Origin: Pseudomonadota bacterium
GTDB taxonomy: Bacteria; SAR324; NAC60-12
Direction of reading: 5' to 3'
DNA length: 5,549 bases
Assembly: GCA_014381795.1 (NCBI GenBank)
Contig: JACNKY010000227.1
Coordinates: 1 to 5,549 of the forward strand
The position numbers were made by a program, and so were the translations under genes. Under the pieces are notes generated by a model, which was given only the letters and a program-made list of their open reading frames with translations, searched no databases and was not told the origin of the DNA. Shown piece after piece: positions 1 to 5,174 of the stretch; position 1 is the first letter of the stretch; each line of letters begins with the position of its first letter.

Positions 1-853
1 GAGATTCAGCAGGTTTCATTACAGCGGAAACCGTCAAGACTTTTGCTCGATCAACATTTTTTGTAAATTCCGCAACATAGTTTGTTTCTGGATGCAAAAG
101 TAATTCTTCAGGAGTTCCGATCTGGATTACCTCTCCATCTTTCATAATCGCAATCCGATCAGCTATCCGAATGGCCTCATTAAAATCGTGGGTGATGAAA
201 ACAATGGTTTTTTTGAGGAGTTTACGCAAACGTAGGAATTCATCCTGCATTTCCCGCCGAATTAGGGGGTCTAGGGCAGAGAAAGGTTCATCCATGAAAA
301 GGACATCCGGATTGACTGCCAGCGCACGGGCAATGCCAACTCTTTGTTGTTGTCCACCTGACAATTCACGAGGATAATGAGACTCTCTTCCTTTTAGCCC
401 CACAAGTTCGATCACTTCGTAAGCACGATTTTCACGTTCTGTTTTGGAAATACCCTGGACCTCCAGAGGAAAAGCCACATTGCCCAACACATCGAGATGA
501 GGCAACAAGGCAAAGTGTTGAAAGACCATGCCCATTTTATGACGGCGGAAGTCAATCAGATCCTGTTCTTTTGCACGCAGAAGATCAGAATTTTCAAATC
601 TTATATCTCCCCCGGTGGGCTCTATAAGCCGAGTCATACAGCGGACAAGAGTTGATTTTCCTGAGCCGGAGAGACCCATGATAACAAAACTTTCTCCGGC
701 TCCAATGTTAAACGAAACATTGCGGACAGCACATATCAGATCCGCTTCCACAATGGTTTGAGTAGACGGAGAAAAACCGTGTTGGTGCAAAAATTTTTCT
801 GCACCAACTCCAAATATTTTCCAAACGTTGCGGCATTCAATTATTGAAGCCAC
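1..853 (-). CDS. proV: Glycine betaine/proline-type ABC transporter ATP-binding protein (ProV family), 3' end outside window
   Basis: This is the cytoplasmic ATPase that powers import of glycine betaine, proline or related compatible solutes. Reading from a GTG at 851-853 gives MASIIECRNVWKIFG and then 284 residues open to the left edge. Visible motifs are Walker A GLSGSGKST (residues 60-68), Q-loop Q112 (VFQHF), signature LSGGQ (164-168), Walker B VLFMDE (184-189), D-loop SALD (192-195) and H-loop H222 (FITHD). The N-terminal region, with a long insert before the P-loop, matches ProV/OpuAA rather than generic importers. Residues from about 265 (NVDRAKVLTVSAVM) look like the start of the CBS region that ends ProV; E. 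coli ProV has about 400 residues, so roughly a quarter is missing. No in-frame ATG precedes Walker A, so a GTG start is needed. It overlaps the end of the binding-protein gene by 13 bases, with GGAG three bases upstream, which suggests translational coupling. A permease gene (ProW-like) would be expected further left. The family is secure; the exact substrate is not. Confidence 0.93.
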   Translation of the reverse strand, partial: MASIIECRNVWKIFGVGAEKFLHQHGFSPSTQTIVEADLICAVRNVSFNIGAGESFVIMGLSGSGKSTLVRCMTRLIEPTGGDIRFENSDLLRAKEQDLIDFRRHKMGMVFQHFALLPHLDVLGNVAFPLEVQGISKTERENRAYEVIELVGLKGRESHYPRELSGGQQQRVGIARALAVNPDVLFMDEPFSALDPLIRREMQDEFLRLRKLLKKTIVFITHDFNEAIRIADRIAIMKDGEVIQIGTPEELLLHPETNYVAEFTKNVDRAKVLTVSAVMKPAES

Positions 854-1785
854 TGACTCCAACGTGCTTTATTGGAACGAATCCATTGTGCAACAACGTC
901 TTCTACTTTCTTCCCATTGAGATCTACATCAGCAATCATTTTGCCCATTTCATCATTAGCTAACGTGAAATTTTTGATAGCTTTGTGCGCTCCAGGCCAT
1001 TTGTCTTTGACTCCACTCCAAGCGACTTTCCAAATTGGACCTCTTGGTTTTCCACAGTCATAGGCCAAGTTAGAGTTGCTACCCCAGGAAGGGTTAGTGT
1101 AACATTCTGAGGTGTATTTTGGAAAGTCTACCCAGTTACCTTCATATTTTGAGACAGCCCAATGAGGAGCATAGACCCACAAGAGAATAGGAGCTTTTCT
1201 CTGGTAGGCAGATTCTAATTCAGCAAATAGAGCCGCATCTGTTCCAGCGTGAACGACTTCATAATCCAGTTCTAAAGCTTCAGCGCGTTCATCATCATAT
1301 CCACCCCAAGTTACCGGACCACCAAGATAACGTCCACGTGGAGCTGTTTCCGGAATTGAAAATGCTTCAGCACAATCATTCAGAGCTTTCCAATTTGGTA
1401 AACCTGGGCATTTCTCCTCCATATATTTTGGATACCACCATTCCTCTATAGCCTGCATTCCGGTTTCACCTAGATTTTCAACTTTGCCGGTTGCTGTTGC
1501 AGCATCCATAGCATCGCGTCCAGTGGTTTCCCAAATTTCCATGGCGACGTGCAAGTCTCCTGTTTGCAGTCCTGCAAATTGAGCAATGTAATCCGCTTGT
1601 ACATACTTTATTGCATAACCTCCTTTTTTCAGTACTTCTCCCATGATTTTTGTTGTAATGTACTGTCCCGTCCAGTCATGGAGGGTTATTTTTATAGGGT
1701 CTTTTGAATCTGCCAATGCTTGCGAGGTTAGACCACCTACCAACAAAGCAAAAGACAAAGACAATACCAGAGATACTCTTTTCAT
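841..1785 (-). CDS. Periplasmic glycine betaine/quaternary-amine ABC transporter substrate-binding protein (ProX/OpuAC family)
   Basis: This 314-residue protein captures a betaine-like solute in the periplasm and delivers it to the transporter whose ATPase gene follows. The start chosen is ATG at 1783-1785, because GGAG lies six bases upstream; a TTG four codons earlier would absorb that ribosome-binding site. Residues 1-25 form a Sec signal peptide: MKR, a hydrophobic stretch, then a cut after A-L-A (23-25) before DSKDP. The mature protein begins with the short strand typical of the family (IKITLHDW). The segment PILLWVYAPHW (199-209) matches the conserved region of ProX that supplies aromatic cage residues, and the C-terminal WIRSNKARWSQWL resembles the end of E. 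coli ProX. The protein is rich in tryptophan (16 residues, including W38, W85, W116, W117, W160, W203 and W209), as expected for a cation-pi cage. Cysteines 126, 138, 228 and 244 could form disulfides. The ligand could be glycine betaine, proline betaine, DMSP, choline or TMAO; sequence alone does not decide. Confidence 0.92.
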   Translation of the reverse strand: MKRVSLVLSLSFALLVGGLTSQALADSKDPIKITLHDWTGQYITTKIMGEVLKKGGYAIKYVQADYIAQFAGLQTGDLHVAMEIWETTGRDAMDAATATGKVENLGETGMQAIEEWWYPKYMEEKCPGLPNWKALNDCAEAFSIPETAPRGRYLGGPVTWGGYDDERAEALELDYEVVHAGTDAALFAELESAYQRKAPILLWVYAPHWAVSKYEGNWVDFPKYTSECYTNPSWGSNSNLAYDCGKPRGPIWKVAWSGVKDKWPGAHKAIKNFTLANDEMGKMIADVDLNGKKVEDVVAQWIRSNKARWSQWLQ

Positions 1786-1795
1786 AATATTCTCC
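1783..1795 (-). promoter_or_regulatory. Ribosome-binding site deciding the start of the binding-protein gene
   Basis: On the minus strand the sequence reads TTGGAGAATATTATG. GGAG (1792-1795) sits six bases before the ATG at 1783-1785, the usual spacing. This favours the ATG over the in-frame TTG at 1795-1797, which overlaps the Shine-Dalgarno itself. It also gives a compact signal peptide beginning MKR. Confidence 0.7.
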
Positions 1796-1891
1796 AAATC
1801 ATATTAGTTAATCAAGTGTGACTACCCAGCGTAGAAACTTCCAGCCTCTTAGTTATAGTTATAGACAAATATATCTTTGGAGTGACGATAG

Positions 1892-1912
1892 ACCTTAATT
1901 TTTAATTAAGGT
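1892..1912. repeat. Perfect 9-bp inverted repeat (candidate operator or leader hairpin)
   Basis: ACCTTAATT at 1892-1900 is followed by TTT and then its exact reverse complement AATTAAGGT at 1904-1912. It lies about 107 bases upstream of the binding-protein ATG and about 195 bases upstream of the regulator ATG. No gene ends here, so a terminator of a neighbouring gene is unlikely. It could be a repressor operator, or a hairpin in the 5' leader of the transporter mRNA. The repeat is seen directly; the role is inferred. Confidence 0.5.
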
Positions 1913-1984
1913 AAAATCCACAACTCACCAGATCTAATTTTTCGTATACTATCCCAAGAAAAAAACTTATGGGTAAGAGGAAAG

Positions 1985-2060
1985 CAATCCTACACAATTC
2001 AACAAAAAAATGCAAAATTATTTTGAATATTGTGGAATTATGTTGATTTATGTGGATAAT
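1985..2060. promoter_or_regulatory. Phased 10-bp direct repeats in two orientations, candidate DeoR-type operator
   Basis: On the plus strand three consecutive decamers, TGTGGAATTA (2031-2040), TGTTGATTTA (2041-2050) and TGTGGATAAT (2051-2060), share the form TGTkGAwwwA/T. A weaker fourth, TTTTGAATAT, precedes them at 2021-2030. On the minus strand two similar decamers run the other way: TGTTGAATTG (2004 down to 1995) and TGTAGGATTG (1994 down to 1985). The two clusters face each other across an A-rich spacer, and CACAAT (1993-1998) / ATTGTG (2029-2034) forms a dyad across it. The spacing of one helical turn suggests cooperative protein binding, most simply autoregulation by the DeoR-type protein starting at 2107. 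Confidence 0.45.
2055..2060 (+). promoter_or_regulatory. Possible -10 element for the DeoR-type regulator
   Basis: GATAAT matches five of six positions of the sigma-70 -10 consensus and lies 46 bases before the regulator's ATG. The best upstream -35-like sequence, TTGTGG at 2030-2035, is weak and 19 bases away. The element falls inside the last phased repeat, so a bound repressor would block it. Confidence 0.3.
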
Positions 2061-2106
2061 ACTTGAAACTAATGGCTCCATATTTTCTCTTTTTTAAGGT
2101 TAAATT

Positions 2107-2880
2107 ATGTACCCATCAATCAGACAAGCCAAAATGCTGGAACGGATACGTCATCAGCAGTTTTGTAATATCTATGAGTTGGCAACATCATTTTCAGTTT
2201 CGGAAGAAACAATAAGGAGAGATGTAAAGCAGCTTGCAAAAATGCATCTTGTAAGGAAAGTTCATGGAGGGGTTGCCTCTATACATGATAAAGTTGAATC
2301 TCCATTTCAGAAGAGAATGGCTGAACAGGGTGAGGAAAAGCAACAAATTGCTGAGCTTTGCGCAAATCTTATTCAGGATGGTTCAACTTTGATGCTTGAC
2401 TCCGGTACGACCACAAGCTATGTGGCAAGGTCTCTTACCAAACTAAAGAACCTGACTGTAATCACTAACTCTACTGACATAGCTGGAGTATTGTTACCAT
2501 CATCCGGTAATCATGTATATATACCAGGTGGAGAGGTCCGTCAGGATGACGGTGCGATTTTCGGTCAATCTGCAGTGGAATACGTCCAGCATTTTAATGT
2601 TAATTGGGCTATAATTTCTGTAGGTGGAATAGACAATCAACTAAATCTTACTGATTATTATCCCTTGGAGTCTGATTTCTCACGGGCTGTAATTGAACAG
2701 GCTCAGGAAGTGGTGGTAGTCGCAGATCGTTCTAAATTTGGCAGGGTAGGTCTCGCAAAAATATGCAAAATGGACGAGATTGATATTCTTATAACAAATC
2801 CACCTATTCCTAAAGAGATTGCTAGGAAACTCCATTCAATGAATGTAAAACTGATCACGGATTCCTCTCATATTGAATGA
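2107..2880 (+). CDS. DeoR/GlpR-family transcriptional regulator
   Basis: This 257-residue DNA-binding protein is probably a repressor released by a small, often phosphorylated, metabolite. An N-terminal winged helix-turn-helix spans about residues 5-60, with the DeoR hallmark SVSEETIRRDVKQL (30-43) as recognition helix and KVHGGVA (51-57) in the wing. The C-terminal DeoR effector domain, a ribose-5-phosphate isomerase-like fold, covers about 75-235. Its conserved motifs are DSGTTT (98-103), TNS (110-112), PGGEVR (120-125), SVGGI (161-165) and ADRSKFGR (207-214). The length is typical and no key motif is missing. The ATG start is supported by AAGG seven bases upstream (2096-2099). The gene diverges from the transporter and converges on the flavoprotein gene, so either or both could be targets. 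Effector and regulon are unknown. The family is certain, and a link to amine uptake is inferred from position only. Confidence 0.95.
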   Translation: MYPSIRQAKMLERIRHQQFCNIYELATSFSVSEETIRRDVKQLAKMHLVRKVHGGVASIHDKVESPFQKRMAEQGEEKQQIAELCANLIQDGSTLMLDSGTTTSYVARSLTKLKNLTVITNSTDIAGVLLPSSGNHVYIPGGEVRQDDGAIFGQSAVEYVQHFNVNWAIISVGGIDNQLNLTDYYPLESDFSRAVIEQAQEVVVVADRSKFGRVGLAKICKMDEIDILITNPPIPKEIARKLHSMNVKLITDSSHIE

Positions 2881-2895
2881 TACTTGCTTGCGATT

Positions 2896-2942
2896 AAGAT
2901 TAATAAAACAGCCGAATATTTTTGAAAATAATTGTTAATCTT
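2896..2942. repeat. 8-bp inverted repeat downstream of the regulator
   Basis: AAGATTAA (2896-2903) and TTAATCTT (2935-2942) are exact reverse complements, 15 bases after the regulator's stop codon. The 31-base loop contains an oligo-T run. The stem is AT-rich and the loop long, so it would be a poor intrinsic terminator by itself. It may just reflect base composition. Confidence 0.25.
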
Positions 2943-3026
2943 TGAAATATATTACCCAAAACTACGATTGATTATGTTCGATCGTGTATTAATTTAAGCA
3001 TATTTTATAAAAATAATAGAAGTTAC

Positions 3027-3059
3027 ATTCAAAGTTTTTTGAATTTTGAAATCAAAATT
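3027..3059. terminator. Two overlapping AT-rich hairpins, likely termination zone between convergent genes
   Basis: ATTCAAA (3027-3033) pairs with TTTGAAT (3038-3044) across a 4-base loop, followed on the plus strand by a short T run. Overlapping it, AATTTTGA (3042-3049) pairs with TCAAAATT (3052-3059) across two bases. The two stems share 3042-3044 and cannot form together. They lie 147-179 bases beyond the regulator's stop and just beyond the flavoprotein's stop on the other strand. The stems are almost free of G-C pairs, so termination strength is uncertain. Confidence 0.35.
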
Positions 3060-3073
3060 AGTATCGAATATTT

Positions 3074-3105
3074 ATTTGAGAAAATAATTTGTCATTTTCT
3101 CAAAT
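3074..3105. terminator. Perfect 12-bp inverted repeat enclosing the flavoprotein stop codon
   Basis: ATTTGAGAAAAT (3074-3085) and ATTTTCTCAAAT (3094-3105) are exact reverse complements with an 8-base loop. On the minus strand the flavoprotein stop codon (TGA, complement of 3100-3102) falls inside the first arm of the hairpin. It is the strongest hairpin in this intergenic region and could stop transcription from either side or protect the mRNA 3' end. No long U tract follows, so a classical intrinsic terminator is only tentative. Confidence 0.45.
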
Positions 3106-5091
3106 TTCCAAACCTGTACGTCTTCCTTCGTAGATGACGAAAGGTGCCTGTCGTGGTCCCGCACTGTCACCGATATTGATCACGTCTAGTCCGGAATCCT
3201 GAAGTTCAAGAGTGAGAGAATCTTCAGCAATGTTTGGTGTGGCAAACACCAGTGAATCTGCCTCAATGAACTGTGTATTTCCGTCAAGAAAACAAAGGAT
3301 TTCCGCACCCTCCTTACTCCACTTTGTAATTGCGGATTCCAAAATGAAACGCACACCGAGTTTTGCCAGACGATGCCGAAGTGGATAGTCTGCAGCAGTG
3401 CGCTGAAGTTCCTTGCCAATGAGTGGGTCAGGAGTGACTAGAATCACTTGATGACCCTCTTCAGCCAGTTTCCAGGCGGTTCCGCAGCCTTTCCAGTTTC
3501 CACCCTCATCGAGCAGGATTACACGTTTTCCTGGACGTGCCCTGCGGGCCATGACATCTTCAGCGGAAAAGACACCTCCAAGTTCAATTCCGGGCAGTTT
3601 TTCAACATGCGGAATTGCTTTCTGAAATCCTGTATCAGTTGGAAATGAACCTGTTGCCAGTACAGTTTTGTCTGCCGCAAATTCTATTATTTCTTCTGCT
3701 TCAAGGAAAGCATTTAGACGTATCTCTACACCAAGTTGAGACAACTGTCTGGAGTACCAGTCGAGCAGATCGATAATTTGTCCACGTCTGGGCTGCATTC
3801 CGGCTAAGCTGAATTGTCCACCAAGACGGTCTCCTGCCTCCGCAAGAGTAACTTTGTGTCCACGTTCCGCTGATACCCTTGCGGCTTCCAGACCGGCTGG
3901 ACCTCCACCTACTACAAGTATTTTTTTGGGGGATTTAGTTTTTATAAACCGATCTCCACCCCATTCAAATTCACGTCCTGCAGAAGGATTGACGAGACAG
4001 GAAATCCAATAATCACGGCCACGTCTTCCCCAACACATCTGGTTACAGGAAAGGCAGGGACGGATGTCTTCGGACCGTCCTTCAAGAGCTTTGTTCGACA
4101 AATGCGGATCCGCAATTTGTCCACGCACAATGGAAACCAGATCTGCCTGCTCAGCAGAAAGTACGGCTTCCGCATTTTCCGGTGTGCGGATATGGCTTTC
4201 CGCGATTACCAAAGCATTTGAAACGGCACCTTTCAGAACCTCCGCCAAATCTGCGCCCAAGCGTTCAGGATAGAGGAAGGTTGGCATCAGTTTGTAGAAA
4301 TCGAAATAGCTTCCGGTACCGCAGGTTACATAATCAAGCAGATGATCTTTGTCATGTACTGAAATAATTTCTGCAAGCGATTCACGCTGAAGTGCAACTT
4401 CAAAATCCGGCTCGTCGTTGACCGCAATACCAACAATAAAATCCTCACCGCATATTTTCCGGATACGGGTGATAATTTCTCTTGAAAAGCGGGTGCGGTT
4501 TTCAAGGGAGCCTCCCCAACGGTCTGTACGCAGATTTGACCATGGAGTCCAAAACTGATCTACCAGTCCGTGATAAGCTGCCCAAACTTCAACTCCGTCA
4601 AAACCAGCATCCCTGCATCTTCTGGCTGCTTGAACAAAACCTTCGATGGTTTCTTCAATTTCCGTTTCGAGCATTGTGTGACTACCGTCCGAATCGTGAT
4701 AACTTGGTAGTCCGGAAGGTGACCAATTGGCGTGATATGAATTGTCAGAATCACCGTGCTGTCCTACGTGATAAAGCTGCTGCAGGATCAAGGCACCTTC
4801 AGCATGAACCGCATCCGTGATTTTTCTAAAGTGGGGAATGACTTCATCGCTACTGTGCCGGAAGTTTCCACGTGTCAAAACCGCCGCCGGATGCACAGGC
4901 ATCGGTTCGATGACCAGCATTGCTGCACCGCCCTTTGCCCGTTCACGGTAATAAGCAAGATGCCTTTTACCTGGAAGTCCCTGTTCTGACATATTGGCCG
5001 TGTGTGCTCCAAAAACAATACGGTTACGCAGTGGGTGTCCACGAAGTTCAATTGGTGAAAAAAGCTGGGGGAAATATTCGTTTTTGCTCAT
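3100..5091 (-). CDS. FMN/4Fe-4S/FAD oxidoreductase of the trimethylamine dehydrogenase / 2,4-dienoyl-CoA reductase family (possible N-methyl amine demethylase)
   Basis: This 663-residue cytoplasmic flavoprotein is complete. Residues about 7-340 form an Old Yellow Enzyme (beta-alpha)8 barrel binding FMN, starting LFSPIELRGHPLRNRIVFGAH and including the conserved segment DQFWTPWSNLRTDRWGGS (178-195), with Y173-H174 at the active-site position. Cysteines 346, 349, 353 and 365 (CxxCxxxCx11C) bind a 4Fe-4S cluster, with the spacing of FadH. Residues about 388-663 are a two-dinucleotide-fold FAD domain: GGGPAG (395-400), ATG (479-481) and GD (641-642). No cysteine occupies the spot of TMADH Cys30 (AHT, 29-31), so FMN is probably non-covalent. 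Relatives include TMADH, DgcA (dimethylglycine), StcD (N-methylproline), FadH and mycofactocin-linked OYE enzymes. The nearby betaine transporter favours a demethylase, but substrate is unproven. The ATG at 5089-5091 has only AGG directly adjacent to it and no proper Shine-Dalgarno; the start is supported by the barrel's first strand. holA ends 83 bases upstream on the same strand. Confidence 0.9.
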   Translation of the reverse strand: MSKNEYFPQLFSPIELRGHPLRNRIVFGAHTANMSEQGLPGKRHLAYYRERAKGGAAMLVIEPMPVHPAAVLTRGNFRHSSDEVIPHFRKITDAVHAEGALILQQLYHVGQHGDSDNSYHANWSPSGLPSYHDSDGSHTMLETEIEETIEGFVQAARRCRDAGFDGVEVWAAYHGLVDQFWTPWSNLRTDRWGGSLENRTRFSREIITRIRKICGEDFIVGIAVNDEPDFEVALQRESLAEIISVHDKDHLLDYVTCGTGSYFDFYKLMPTFLYPERLGADLAEVLKGAVSNALVIAESHIRTPENAEAVLSAEQADLVSIVRGQIADPHLSNKALEGRSEDIRPCLSCNQMCWGRRGRDYWISCLVNPSAGREFEWGGDRFIKTKSPKKILVVGGGPAGLEAARVSAERGHKVTLAEAGDRLGGQFSLAGMQPRRGQIIDLLDWYSRQLSQLGVEIRLNAFLEAEEIIEFAADKTVLATGSFPTDTGFQKAIPHVEKLPGIELGGVFSAEDVMARRARPGKRVILLDEGGNWKGCGTAWKLAEEGHQVILVTPDPLIGKELQRTAADYPLRHRLAKLGVRFILESAITKWSKEGAEILCFLDGNTQFIEADSLVFATPNIAEDSLTLELQDSGLDVINIGDSAGPRQAPFVIYEGRRTGLEI

Positions 5092-5174
5092 CCTAATAAC
5101 AGTGGAAAAACGGTTGAAACACCTGTGAACATGTTGCAGGCTGGAAAATTGTTTTCAATCTACGCAGAAGTTGA

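Larger units (their letters stand above)
1786..2106. promoter_or_regulatory. AT-rich divergent regulatory region between binding protein and DeoR-type regulator
   Basis: This 321-base gap separates two genes transcribed away from each other, so it must hold both promoters. It contains no supported gene. Two structures stand out: a dyad at 1892-1912 and a cluster of phased 10-bp repeats at 1985-2060, annotated separately. A shorter tandem repeat (TAGTTA twice, then TAG) occupies 1850-1864. No convincing sigma-70 promoter was found for the minus-strand transporter genes. For the regulator the best -10 candidate is GATAAT at 2055-2060, without a good -35. Confidence 0.7.

Noticed and set aside
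1969..2046. A 25-codon plus-strand frame (ATG GGT AAG to TGA) upstream of the DeoR-type gene, a possible leader peptide.
   Set aside because: It has no Shine-Dalgarno, overlaps the repeat cluster and lies mostly upstream of the likely promoter; its composition is just AT-rich DNA.
2094..2106. TTAAGGTTAAAT at the regulator's ribosome-binding site resembles TTAAGGTAAAAT at 1905-1916 by the dyad.
   Set aside because: The similarity is in low-complexity A/T sequence around a Shine-Dalgarno, so shared function is not supported.
2974..2984. TATGTTCGATC, resembling a half-site of the E. coli GlpR operator, near the end of the DeoR-type gene.
   Set aside because: The second half-site is absent, the position is downstream of the regulator between convergent genes, and a single half-site can occur by chance.
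4482..4820. A 112-codon plus-strand open frame inside the flavoprotein gene.
   Set aside because: It is antisense to a well-conserved region of the flavoprotein, has no recognisable domain, and is best explained as a shadow.
5122..5140. CCTG...CAGG with an inner AACATGTT, which looked like an operator palindrome upstream of the flavoprotein.
   Set aside because: The outer and inner symmetric parts have centres offset by half a base pair, so it is not one dyad; only a 4-bp stem remains.
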